From Diphasiastrum complanatum (lineage: Eukaryota; Streptophyta; Lycopodiopsida; Lycopodiales; Lycopodiaceae): 64,000 nt of DNA. A model generated the notes under the pieces. That model worked only from the letters and a program-made list of their open reading frames with translations, searched no databases and had not been told where the DNA came from. The DNA is taken from the NCBI GenBank assembly GCA_029204225.1, contig CM055094.1, forward strand, positions 9,095,234 through 9,159,233, in the 5' to 3' direction. This document shows, piece by piece, positions 1 through 10,227 of this stretch. The first letter of the stretch is position 1; each line of letters starts with the position of its first letter. The position numbers and the translations under genes are program-made.

Positions 1-80
1 ACCGTAAAGCGCAAAACCGTAAAACCACTAAACACCATAAAACCACAAAACCGTGAAACCACTAAACACCGTAAAAACTT
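1..80. repeat. Short tandem repeat, 34-bp period
   Basis: Two nearly identical units lie at 13-46 and 47-80 (AAAACCGTRAAACCACTAAACACC plus a short tail), with a partial unit in the first 12 bases. The period is 34 bp. The array is cut by the window edge, so its full length is unknown. It does not code for anything. Confidence 0.7.
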
Positions 81-1000
81 GAATGACGTATCCCACAAAA
101 TTCAAAAATACTGTAGCAATCAAAATAGAAGTCTAAGTAAAAGACCACGAATGATACACCCCATGAATTCCCGAATACCCATAAGAGTCACCAAAATCTA
201 TTGAACTATAGCCCGCACATTATCTTTTATCCAAAAATGATTCGTAAAACATCTCCTACCAAAATGAGCACAAACACCAGAATTGCTCCGACAACCAGCA
301 TCCACAAAAGTCCAACACCAGACAACGTATTACCCCGGTTCCAAAACTCAAATTCTCCAAGTTGTTCAATTTCATCAACTTCAACATTATGATTGTGTCC
401 TCTTACTACATCATGGTAGTTAATAGACAATCCAAATTCCTCTTCTATCATAGCATCACTATGCTATTGTAGATGACAACGAGATCTTCTAGGAACATTA
501 CCAACATCCATTTTGAACAAAATACAAAAGAGCTAGAAAATGAATCTCACATTAACAATCCAAATGAATTCCATCTTAATGTTATGTAGCCCAAATTCTA
601 ATCATGAATTCAAAAAGCTAAAAGAAAATCAAAGCAAATTATAGCAAGTTGGATATGAATCCTCCTCTAAAAAAACAAATCTTACGCCTCAAAAGCATAA
701 AAAACAATACTTTACCTATAGGAAAATTGATACGTGCGATATATAAGCACATGAGTTACATCCTAATCACAGTGCACATACCCCAAGACACCACTACATG
801 GGGTTCATCCACTCTGCTATCGTACCATCAACCCTCAAGATATTGTTAGTTAAAACGAACGCCTGCCTGCACAATATAAAACAATGAGTAAATCAATCCT
901 CTATTAGTATCAGTCCTAGCTTCTTGAGGATAATAGCTCTTAACACTGGCTATTGTTAACGAAAAAGGGTTCCTTGCATTTTAGAGCATTAGTAAACTTT
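81..1000. other. AT-rich DNA, no recognisable gene
   Basis: I see no family motif here. A 74-codon minus-strand frame at 227-451 starts with an acidic stretch and ends in a hydrophobic run that could be one membrane segment. It has no recognisable domain, and an in-frame stop interrupts its upstream extension, so I do not call it a gene. Confidence 0.4.
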
Positions 1001-1009
1001 TTTTAGCTT

Positions 1010-1830
1010 CCATTCATGGACATGTTGGTTAAACAAGCGCATTTGATGTTGCTTTGTCATCCAATTCTGTCAATAAGCATATCCATGCGTCTCTTCCAGT
1101 TTATCCAAAACGTGCAATCTATTTGCTCAAGATCTCATCTGGCCACAAATTGTAAGCAACATGTACACACAGAGTCGGCATAATATGCAATAAGCCCACA
1201 GGCAAGTTGCAAAAAATCGTGCCAAGAGCCCTTTATCTAAAACAATCTTATTGGTCGTTGCCTCGTGGGTACTATGAAGTTGATGTCTTGTGAACAATTT
1301 TAAACAAAAATATCAATTTCGCAATTGTATTGTTATTAAAATGTAGTCCACGATTTGAAAGAATTTCCAGGGGACAATCAAATCTTGTTAAAATATGATC
1401 AAAAATAAATTTAGTTGTGAACTTCATGGTGTTATCCTATAAAGCTTTTGCCTTAGCCCATGTGGTAGCATAATTAGTAGCCACCACAATGTAAACATGC
1501 CTATTCTTGGACAATGAATTTTCCCAATGAGATCTAACCCCCACTATTGAAAGAGTTCAATAGGCTGCAAAAGGCATCAATGGATAGTCCATGGATGGTA
1601 CCAACCTACCTGCCACTGACAAGCAGCACAATTTCTTCAATAAGTAACTGCTTTTTTCCATATGGTTGGCCACCAAAATCATGTCTGGAAAAAATTTTGA
1701 CTGTAATTTTAGAAGCAAAATGGCCTCATGGGGACCCCGCATGCGCATCCTCGGTAATAACTTCAAGATCTTTTGAATGTACATAGTGAATTAAGACGTT
1801 GTCATGGCCCCACCTATACAATTGACTCCC
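1010..1830 (-). pseudogene. Degenerate Ty3/gypsy integrase
   Basis: Read on the minus strand across several frames, this stretch shows the order of a gypsy integrase. First comes a decayed HHCC zinc region with GRLVPSMDYPLMPFAAY at about 1557-1610, the linker gypsy elements carry after the second Cys pair. Then comes the catalytic core strand YIVVATNYATTWAKAKAL near 1455-1505, then TRFDCPLEILSNRGLHF near 1340-1390, where Asn replaces the usual second catalytic Asp of SDRGTHF. The C-terminal part fades near 1.0 kb. Stops and frameshifts are frequent, so the copy is dead. It lies directly downstream (on the minus strand) of the RNase H fragment at 1936-2433 and belongs to the same old insertion. 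I recognised the motifs by eye; no alignment was run. Confidence 0.7.
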
Positions 1831-1935
1831 AATTATCACTTGAAAATTTCACACCAGCCAAATTAATTGACAACATTGGGATTTTGTAAAAAATGGTCAA
1901 GAAAAACTCTTGTTGTCAAGAAATTAAATAAATCC

Positions 1936-2433
1936 TCATACCATGAGTGCATTGGGCATTTCATCAATGTCTTTTTCAACCTCACCCATTTGTGTATGGG
2001 GAAGCTGATCTGCCACAGTATGGACTCGTCCAGGTCGAATCTGAACATCAAACTCAAACTCTTGTAATAAAATCATCCAACGCACAAATCTTTCAGCCAT
2101 TTCAGGCTTATGAATAAGATACAATAACGGTTCGGGGCCTATATACACTACAAATTTGTTATCCAACAAGAAATGGCAAACATTTTGAAGCACAAAAATC
2201 AAGCTCAATGCATCGCGCTCCATTGTTGAATAATTTTTCTCAGTAGGGGTTATTTGTTTGCTCACATAATCATATAGGATGATCAATGCTCTTTTCTTCT
2301 CTTTGTTAGCTGATGCCATGAACCCCGAGGTGTCGATGCAATGCCTTATCACCCAAATGGGTTTCCAGTGGAGTTGATAATGAGAGCCGAGTCTGAGAGC
2401 GGGAGAATAACTAGTTGTTAGACTAAATTGCAT
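1936..2433 (-). pseudogene. Ty3/gypsy RNase H fragment
   Basis: A 165-codon open stretch with the RNase H domain that follows gypsy reverse transcriptase. Visible landmarks are the EKNYSTMERDALS helix (RNase H Glu), HFLLDNKFVVYIGPEPLLYL (the usual TDH is altered to IGP), the RFVRWMILLQEF tract and the closing GRVHTVADQLPH, which corresponds to ADxLSR. The first catalytic Asp is in a disturbed part at the start. No reverse transcriptase palm is attached upstream, so the piece is 5' truncated near 2433. The integrase at 1010-1830 continues the element on the same strand. The long open frame is probably accidental survival in a decayed copy. Confidence 0.8.
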
Positions 2434-3100
2434 ATTGTGAGCCCCATGGTAAATCCCAAAAGATGGAAAACCATGTGGGAGCTAGTAACTTGGGCCCTCT
2501 CAAAATTGAGTTGTATTTTCAAGAAAGAGGCCTCCTTGTAAAATAAAAGTTAGTGGTGGAACTCAAAAGTTATGTATTGGAGTTAACTAGCTCGTGGCTA
2601 TAAGAAAGAGCCTCCTCCACGAGTTCAAGGGCATAAACATTGTATTGAAATGTTATTGCAATTCTAATTAAAAAATTCTTTACTTGCATTTCCATTTTGT
2701 GCTCCATATTCATGCATTTTTTTGGGTACATGTGTATGAAGGTGTTTGTTGATTTCTTCTTCCTCATAATTGGTGTGATTAGAATCAGGTAGATGTGTAG
2801 AGCTTGCAGACAGATCACACTCAACATTCAGATCCAACAGAGGGTAACCAATCATGTCATAATTTAAAGTTCAGATGTTAAGTTCAATTACTTGAAGCCA
2901 TCGAAGACTTGGCCATCTTCAAGGACTTCCAAAAACCAGCATTTAGAACAAGTCTGCATATTTACATTACTTTTTTTAGAGTCTACAAAAATACTCTAAG
3001 TGTCGCTACAATATGTAGAAATACTCCAAGTGTCGCCACAGTCTGTAGAAATGAAATATCTTTTACACAGTGTCGGCTTTTTTCCAAAAAGCATTGGCAT
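2434..3100. other. No recognisable gene; short tandem duplication inside
   Basis: Short minus-strand frames at 2570-2855 have no recognisable domain. At 2984-3045 a unit of about 31 bp (TACAAAAATACTCTAAGTGT and following bases) is present twice with a few changes. Confidence 0.4.
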
Positions 3101-4012
3101 TCAAAAAATCCAAAAGTTTGTTATCTGAGGACATGGAGGAACTAGCCATATTGAACCTTTTATCGGTTCAACGCGACTGAATGATTTTGGTTGAGGACTG
3201 AATAACAATACGTGCATTGATCTGATATCGTTTTGACGAGACTGGAATTTTCCATGATCACACGTCAGAAGAGGCTGATATCGTTTTAGCATGCCTGAAT
3301 GAATCCGACCATGTACTGTATGTGAAGGCGTCTGTCGATTTGATATCGCAAGAAAGAAAGAAAACAAAATGACAAGAGAGTTCAGAATAAAATCATGGAA
3401 TCGAAATATGAAAAGTGGTGTCTATATTTATAGCCTATTCATGTAGATCACAACCATATTATATAGGATTTTAGTGAACATTATAGAACTCAAGGCTATG
3501 AAAAACTATGGTTTTTCTACATGTTTATTTTCATAGTCTTGGTCTGCCTTGTCTTTACTATGGTTTGTTTTGGATAAGTTCAGAAAGATGATCTGATCGA
3601 ACCTTTGCCACAACCAATCCAAATATGCGACATAAGTTCACTTAGATTTGTTGCGACAGAGCTTTGATCTAATCATCTTATGAACTCCAAACATTTTTGC
3701 ATTTAATCCATCTTCTATAATACAGTTGCAAAGTGAGCATTTGTTTTCGATGTGATATCTAAATGTCATTGATGAGTAACATACTCTACACTCAACTTGC
3801 TGATTTTGTTTTGTATCTCAACCATCATCCAACAACTCGACGATTATTTCAGCACTCGAGTCCTTACAAATAAACATTGTTTTCATTCTCCAAACATTGC
3901 ATTTGGAAAAAAAATCAACAAAAATAGTAAAAGGTAGATACCAACTTAATCTATTATTCTTTGATCGAGTGCTACATTTTAATATACTCTCAATATCAAT
4001 ATATAGCCTAGA
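3101..4012. other. Intergenic; GATATCG-containing stretch
   Basis: No gene is seen. Between 3190 and 3360 the motif TGATATCG recurs three times. It resembles the GATATCGC elements at 43.8-44.8 kb. The rest (3400-3900) shows nothing I can identify. Confidence 0.35.
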
Positions 4013-4479
4013 TCAAAAACTTTTTAAAATTGCTGCATCAGAAGAAATCCATTCCTCACTAGAAAAATCTGGTAGAGGATATGGCTCTAATCTACCAACT
4101 AGACCATTTTTATCAGGAAAATATGTGTGATCATAAAAGAAAACTCCTGACTCTAAAAGTGATTTCGGAGAACGACCTTTATATTGTAAAATCCCGATAT
4201 TCAAATGTATGACATCGATTATTCCTACAATCGATTGAACTATTTGCCATTCAACGAAATTTGATGGATACAAATCTGCAAAACCAGCAAAAACATCACA
4301 AGAAAAATATAATTTAAAGAAAATGCTAACTCTAAAGAAATTAAATATGAAAACTTACAATTGTATTTTCTTCTATCATTGGAACTCAAATCATGAATGT
4401 TGAACTCATTGTGAAGATAAGCATGTTGAACAAAAACTTCCGTGATAGATTGATCGACAGGTGATACTTTGAAATCCAT
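4013..4479 (-). CDS. Two-exon gene of unknown function, 127 codons
   Basis: I do not recognise the product. Two minus-strand open frames join cleanly. Exon 1 runs 4479-4359 from an ATG (MDFKVSPVDQSITEVF...). The intron is 4358-4276 (83 bp, AT-rich), with donor GTAAGT and acceptor TTTTGCAG. Exon 2 runs 4275-4013 to a stop. The joined frame gives 127 residues without a stop, and the join restores a Tyr codon across the junction. Exon 2 ends in a Pro/Gly-rich acidic stretch (EPYPLPDFSSEEW). No signal peptide, membrane segment or catalytic motif is apparent. The gene ends about 150 bp from the CACTA insertion at 4634 but lies outside it. It may be a small host gene or one exon pair of a larger, unrecognised transposon gene. 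The intron logic is strong; the function is unknown. Confidence 0.45.
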
Positions 4480-4633
4480 TATCCTGCCTTTCCAAGAGCT
4501 TCTGTATATGTTATCCGATCTTTTTCTTTTCCGAAATGAGCTTTTGTAGAGGGATGCATCACGATCCAGTGATATTTTTGATATATCATTTGGTATTTAT
4601 TGATCTTCTGTATTTTTTTTCATTGCAAATATT

Positions 4634-4656
4634 CACAACAACAAAATGCGTGATTT
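4634..4656 (+). repeat. CACTA left terminal inverted repeat (degenerate)
   Basis: CACAACAACAAAATGC followed by a TGATTT tract mirrors the right end with about three changes and one gap. It is preceded by ATT. Confidence 0.75.
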
Positions 4657-4960
4657 CCGACACAAGGTTCCGACGGATTCAAAAAAAATTCATAATCCAT
4701 CGGAATCCGACATAATAATACGTCAGAATCCGACACCAAAACAAAAAAAAAAATTGCCAGAAAAAAAAATTGCCGAAATTTTTTTTTTACAGACATCGGA
4801 TTCCGATGGCCAATAAAAATGGCGGAATCCGACATCCCATTCCAGAGACTACAACTTTTTAAATGGATGATGTCCCCTGTCCGTGCATAAAAAAAAAAGC
4901 ACAAAGCGGACGTCAGATTTCGACGGATAATACAGATGTCGATATCCGACGTCCGTGACC
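4655..4960. repeat. Left subterminal repeats of the CACTA element
   Basis: At least six copies of (A)TC(G/A)GAATCCGACA or its complement, for example CATCGGATTCCGATGG and GCGGAATCCGACATCC. In En/Spm such subterminal repeats are transposase binding sites; that role is inferred here. Confidence 0.7.
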
Positions 4961-6354
4961 AAATTCTCAAAGCCGCGTCATTTTTCTAGGGTTTTCTTAT
5001 TTTTTATTCTTGCAGGAAATGGTTGGAGATCGACTTTTGACGCTTCTTCTCAACTCTATCAATTCCACTGGTCTCATTCCAAGTACAATTCTTTTGTTTT
5101 GTTATGTGCAACTAAGATTTCTTTCTTTGTAACTTTTTCTTTTACACTATCTTTCTTGTATTGTATATTTTGTGTAGTTAAACACAAATATGTGTCGTAG
5201 TGATTTATGACCATGAGCAAATGAGAGAGGAAGAGAAGGATGTGTGTGAGAGACATGAGAGAGAGCAAGAAAATATAGATAGAACAGTTTGATTTAATAT
5301 TACGTTCTTTGTAAATTTTAGGGTTTAGATTTAATGTTATGTTCTTTGTGAAATAGTGTGAGACTGAGAGCTCTTGAGATTTGAATAAAGATCACAACCA
5401 GCTCCACCATCAAAGATGTAGAGCTACCACTTTTTCTCACTGATTGATCCAGTATGGCTATCTTGTTGCTACTCCCTATCGAGCCATAAAGGGTAATCCA
5501 TTGTTGCCTTATACATGTAAAATGAGATATCAGATAGAGAAAGCTAGTGAAGCATGCTCGGTATGATGGCATTTTTGTTGAAAATCAAAACTCAAAATGA
5601 ACTTTGAAGAGTGCCATTGACTCACTACCTCTGTTGGAATCTTGAGATATCTTGGCTATGGGGTGCTTAATTATCTCTGCTCTATGAGTTAGCACCCAGT
5701 TTTCCTTGCAAGATATTTGGAGAGCTAGCCTACCATTGTTGCTAGATAAGTGAGCCATCTAACCATTCAATCACATTATAGCCGTTGAGGAATTGAACGT
5801 TGACTTCCAAAATACTGAAGGATTATTGCTGATTTCCAAAAGAGAGTTGAGAGATGTGATTATTAACGTCGCTACCTCTATAATACATCTGACCATCACT
5901 GCTACTACTTTGCAAGCCTTCACTACGTCTACGAGTATTAGATATGAAGGAAAGCCATCACTAAGCTAGTTGTCAGATCGGAGACTCAGCTAACTGAGCC
6001 TTCACGACCATGAAAAGGGAGCTTGCAATTGTTGTCTAAAGCTGATCTATCAACGACCATTGAGAACTCACTGATTTATTGTCAATGGGAGCCCTCATGG
6101 CTATTCTAGTTGAGAGCAGTTCTGTCCTAACAAAGGACAGAAGCAAAGTGACAAACATAGTAGAATCAACTGAAGCATTTATGACTAGCACTTCTTCGCT
6201 TTCCGGCTACATGCATATGCACTCAGAAATAGGTATGGCTTTATCTATTTTCAGTTCATTTCATCTATGTCATTTTTTGTAATCATTTATTTTCCGTATG
6301 CACTTCAAATTCCTGTCGATTGGAGTATGTTTGGTTTTTGCCACGATTTTCTTT

Positions 6355-6760
6355 TTGCCATGTGGATGTCGGATTCTGACGGTCCGGCCACGTGGACGTC
6401 AGAATCTGACGTCCACATGGCAAAAAAACAAAAAAAAAAGTGAAAAAAAAATTTCAAGTTTTTTTTTTCCACGTGGACGTCGGATTACAATGGCCCGGCC
6501 ACGTGGACATCGGATTCCGACGTCCCTTGTTTTTTTTTTCAAGGTTTTTTTTTTTCCCACATGGACGTCGGATTTCGACATCCACGTGGCCGGGCCGTCG
6601 GAATCCGACGTCTATGTGGCATGTTCTCTGGTTCGTTTTTACGGCCGGTTGCCGGTTTTGTGCTTGGCGTCAGATTTCGATGGATTTTAAATGCGACGGA
6701 TTTCGAAGACCTTATAGGGACGCATTTTTCGACACCCACGTCGATTCGAAAAAAAAACTA
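6355..6760. repeat. Right subterminal repeats of the CACTA element
   Basis: Densely packed CCACGTGGACGTCGGATT-type units in both orientations, able to form several hairpins, separated by poly-A or poly-T tracts. The frames at 6298-6778 (both strands) are by-products of this repeat and not genes. Confidence 0.75.
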
Positions 6761-6779
6761 AAACACGATTTCACGTAAA

Positions 6780-6802
6780 AAATCGTGGCATTTCTTGTAG
6801 TG
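6780..6802 (-). repeat. CACTA right terminal inverted repeat
   Basis: The reverse complement begins CACTACAAGAAATGCC and continues ACGATTT. It is followed by the ATT target duplication. Confidence 0.85.
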
Positions 6803-6805
6803 ATT

Positions 6806-7185
6806 GATTGCATCGATGGTTTCTCTTGGTCTCCGATTATGTGTAGCCATTAGTCAAAAACAAGTGTACACAAGCTGAGAACGGAGAGGATGAAGAGATT
6901 GAGAGGTAAAACTAAGAATGACAATCCAAAATAAGAAATAAAATGAAGAAAATGAGAGGTATACCTATGAATGACAAGAAGTTTCTAAACTACAAAGATT
7001 AGTTAACTATAGTTACAACTATTGACATCAAATCAACCTCGAGTGTACAATGAGGGGCAACATAAGAGTATTCGGGCAGTAACTGTGGTCCAATCACAAT
7101 TGTTTGTTCTGCTTGGTGGGATATTTGAAAATCACAAAAATTTGGCTGGGAAAGTTAAATACAATTTTCGTCCGTCAACCACTAT
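6806..7185. other. No recognisable gene
   Basis: Sequence between the CACTA element and the gypsy remnant. Frames at 7022-7298 carry no known motif. Confidence 0.35.
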
Positions 7186-7189
7186 TACA

Positions 7190-7560
7190 GTTCGTCATAG
7201 ATGGACACCATTCATTGGGACACATAAGCGTTGAAAGCGTGAGAAGCCAAAAACAACATCTTCATAAAGGGCCCATTTTGAGTTCTAATATTACCTAATG
7301 CCTTAAACAAGGATGGCCACCATAAGCCCGTTCGAAGGATGATATTAGAAGTCGCTTCAGCCAAAAAGTGACTGCCGCCAATGCCTTCATGAGTCTGAGA
7401 TATGATAGAACGTATCTTAGATTTATAAATGCACCTGCGTATAATATCGTCAGTGTCCCTTTTGTATAACTATCTTGCTATGACTTGAAAGGGTGCTACT
7501 TTTAGCAAAATGTTTCTCTTTGTTATCGTACTTAGACCCTGTGGTTAGGAACTGAGTGAT
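7190..7560 (-). pseudogene. Frameshifted gypsy integrase zinc-finger region
   Basis: Pieced together by eye over changing minus-strand frames, the sequence follows the pattern of the gypsy H2C2 region: a charged strand ending in RRC-like residues, then THEGIGGSHF-like and LWWP-like blocks at about 7310-7400. Several indels separate the pieces. It directly follows the RNase H at 7641, in the expected order RT, RNase H, integrase. The catalytic core is missing. Confidence 0.5.
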
Positions 7561-7640
7561 TTTCTCAGCCCATAAGGCTGTGGCATCAATCTGAAAAAAT
7601 CATCGTTTACTGGTGCATCTACCTTTTCAACATTAGGAAG

Positions 7641-9000
7641 CTAGGAAAGATGATCGACCATGAAATGTTGTGTTCCTTTCCTGAGAACTACTCGAAAATT
7701 GAATTCCTCAAGTACTAACAGCCATCGAGCTATACGTCCCGTTTTACAAGATTTATTAACAATATATAGCAAGGCTTGATGGTCTGTGTAGAAGGCAAAG
7801 GTCTGGCCTAATAAATAATGTCTTAGTTGATGTACAGCGTAAACCATGGCCAATGCTTCTCTCTATGTTGTTGTATAGTTTACTTTAACAGACACCAATT
7901 GTCTGTTCAAGAAACGGTTTGGAAAATCCTTTCCATATTCGTTCGGTTGTGCAAGGAGACCTCCTATGGCATACTTACTTGCGTCGGTATGCACATGGAA
8001 TTCCTTCGTGTAGTCTGGAGAACGAAGTATGGGGGCTATTGTGAGCACTGTTTTTAACTCCTCAAAAGCTTTGATGCGCTCCTCAATCCATCTAGGATCT
8101 ACCACGACTAAATAAATGAGTCGTGCCTTACCGGCGTAATCAATTATGAAGATGCAATAATAGTTAGTGTGGTTGAGGAACCCGTAAACTTCCTTCACTG
8201 TTGTGGGTAAAGGCATCTCAGCTATCATCTTGATCTTTGAAGGATTCATGGAAATACCATCCTTCGAAATGATACGTCCAAGGACAATCCCATTGGTTAC
8301 CCAAATTTGACATTTCTCAGGGTTTAGTAAGATTCCAAACCTATGACAACGAATGAAGATTTTTTCTAGTGCTTCGAGGTGCTTGTCCGTGGAGGAATGG
8401 ACACCAAGGTCATCAAGATAGATCTCGACAATCATGTGTAACAAGTCTTGGAAGGCCATTTGCATGACCCTCTGAAACATTGAAGGGACATTGCATAAGC
8501 CAAAAGGCATGACATTATAAGCATAAACGGCATTTTTTTGTTGCAAACGTGTTTTGTGTCTATCTTCTAGAGCAATTTGTACCAAAAAATAGCCACTAAA
8601 CCCATCCAAGAAGCTGAAAGCTTCAGCTCCTACCATTTCCTCAAGGATATGTGTACTTAAGGGTAAGAGAAAATGATCTTTTTTTTGTAACTGCGTTAAG
8701 ATTCTTGAGATTGACGTAGATACAAAGCTTGCCGTTTTTCTTGGGTACTACCACAATGGGTGATACCCAATCAGTATGTTAGACTTCATAGATGAAGCCA
8801 GCATCCAGCAATTTCTTAATATCTTCATCGATCCACTCGCAATAAACAGGGTCACTTTGGTATGGCTTAGCCCGAATAGGCTTAGTGTTCTCCTCTAAAG
8901 GAATAGTATGGACCGCTATTTCAGTTCCGCAGGGAAAAAAAGAAAAAATAATTCCATGCAAGTACATCCCTGTATATGTGGAGTAAGGTCTCCAAATCAA
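7641..9000 (-). pseudogene. Ty3/gypsy reverse transcriptase and RNase H
   Basis: Three minus-strand open stretches form a gypsy RT-RNase H. The first (9000-8779) ends in DEDIKKLLDAGFIYEV, the primer-grip entry common to gypsy RTs. The second (8636-7863) has FLDGFSGYF, VMPFGLCNVPSMFQRVM, the catalytic YLDD at 8409-8420, NPEKCQIWV, then the RNase H Asp in HTDASKYAIGGLL. The third (7853-7641) has YTDHQALLYIVNK, GRIARWLLVLEEF and MVDHLS. Frameshifts and stops separate the three. This lineage resembles the plus-strand gypsy at 31.6-33.2 kb (the same GRIxRWLL and TDHQ contexts), so the two probably belong to one broad family. A protease-side linker lies upstream at 8921-9720. Confidence 0.85.
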
Positions 9001-9720
9001 AAAGCTGACCTAGCGTGAGGTGGGCTCCGACATGAACAATGCGATCCACATTCTCATTAGGATCTTTAAGATTTAGCTCTATGGTTTTGGCTGGGCATTC
9101 AAAGGATTGGAAAACTTTTGTAGGTTCCCTTTGTGGTTGTGGCAGTTGGATGACTACGTCAAGTGTGAAGTCTTTAAATTTGCTTGGTAAATCAAAAGGT
9201 GGTTCCACAAAGTTCTCCGAAACTTTGGAGATCACTTGTGTGGATGTGCTACCAGATGTGGGAAGCTTGATCAAAGGGTTTGTCTTTTGTCTGTGTAGAC
9301 AATGGCTTGATAGGTTGCTTAAGCTTCTCGCGCATCTATTTTTGTCAGTCGGTTCATTTTGTGTCAAGTATTGGATGTTTTTGAAACTGAGGTTGGTGTG
9401 GTTGCCTCTTGAATCAATTTTTCATCTATTGTATCCCAGACTTCATCTGGATACATGTCCCATGTGTATAGTTTGGGTTTGGGCCTATATGTTTGTGTGT
9501 TGGGTACTTTGGAGATCAATTGCACATGAGCCAAAGGCCCTGGCGACTTGACCTCTTGTGGAATCAATTTCAGTGGATAACGTTTGTTATCTAGATAAAG
9601 GAGTACATGTTCATCCGTCAGTTGAATATCATTCATCGAAAGAATACCTTTTTTCGAAACTTGCGTGGCAGAGACACTAGGTTCTCTAGGGCACCAAGCT
9701 ATGGGAATTGGGTCGATCAC
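8921..9720 (-). pseudogene. Gypsy protease-RT linker region, decayed
   Basis: Two minus-strand open stretches (9720-9364 and 9367-8921) precede the RT. They contain DEHVLLYLDNKRYPL, and later NVDRIVHVGAHLTLGQ followed by a LETLLHIYRDVLAWNY-type helix. The same IVHVG and LxxLLxxxxxxFAWNY arrangement sits just upstream of RT in the plus-strand gypsy at 31.66-31.76 kb. That synteny is the reason for the call. No protease active site can be seen. Confidence 0.6.
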
Positions 9721-9759
9721 TTACGAGACAAAACACAATGGAAAACACACTATGGAGCA

Positions 9760-10213
9760 ACCACCCAACCAAGTAGAAGCAACCAATCAACTCTAGAAGC
9801 TTCACCCCCAAGCCAAGGAATGAAAAGCATGAAGGTAGAGTGAAACTCTGGCAATGAATCAATGATCACAATGAGGAGTAGGGTGAGTTTGGCCTCAATA
9901 TATAGAGCCAAAAAGAACCTGGGCACATAGCCATGCATAGCCCTAAGTTCCCTATACATAAATTCACCTAGAATAGAGTCCTAAGCATGGACCAACTATT
10001 CATAGAATTGTTATTGACAACTCTACACATGCCTTGACTGTCCCAAACCTTGTCTAAACTCCATTTAGTGTGTTCTGGACCTCACAAGGATATTAGTTAC
10101 TTTCAGGTCACATCCAATATGACGTGGCATAACTAACAACTTCATTTACTGGAGTACCGTGTATCCAAGACTGGGAGTATACTGAATCCTACTTACTGGC
10201 CATGGACATAACA
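9760..10213 (-). repeat. Probable gypsy-type LTR (one end certain)
   Basis: On the minus strand a purine tract AAGGAGGGAAGAA (about 10214-10227) is followed by TGTTATGTCC, the usual polypurine-tract/LTR junction of gypsy elements. About 310 bp further on lies a TATA-like CTATATATTGAGG (around 9893-9905). The inner end of the LTR is not resolved and no primer binding site is seen. The PPT side implies that the owner's internal region lay at higher coordinates, where nothing coding remains. Confidence 0.5.
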
Positions 10214-10227
10214 TTCTTCCCTCCTTA

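Larger units (their letters stand above)
4634..6802. mobile_element. CACTA (En/Spm-type) DNA transposon, non-autonomous
   Basis: The right end reads TTTCTTGTAGTG, the reverse complement of CACTACAAGAAA, the classic plant CACTA terminus. The left end reads CACAACAACAAAATGC and pairs with the right end's CACTACAAGAAATGCC over about 23 bp with a few changes. The outermost trinucleotides are ATT at 4631-4633 and ATT at 6803-6805, matching the 3-bp target duplication of this superfamily. Both subterminal regions are filled with copies of a GTCGGATTCCGACGTC motif in both orientations. The 1.3-kb interior has no transposase frame, so the element is non-autonomous. A leader-like CTAGGGTTTTC and a polypyrimidine/TTGCAG acceptor precede a possible small exon at about 5017-5080. 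The left terminal CACAA instead of CACTA suggests it is no longer mobile. Confidence 0.85.

Noticed and set aside
6298-6778. Overlapping plus and minus frames of 66-130 codons
   Set aside because: They read through the subterminal repeats and poly-A/T tracts of the CACTA element.
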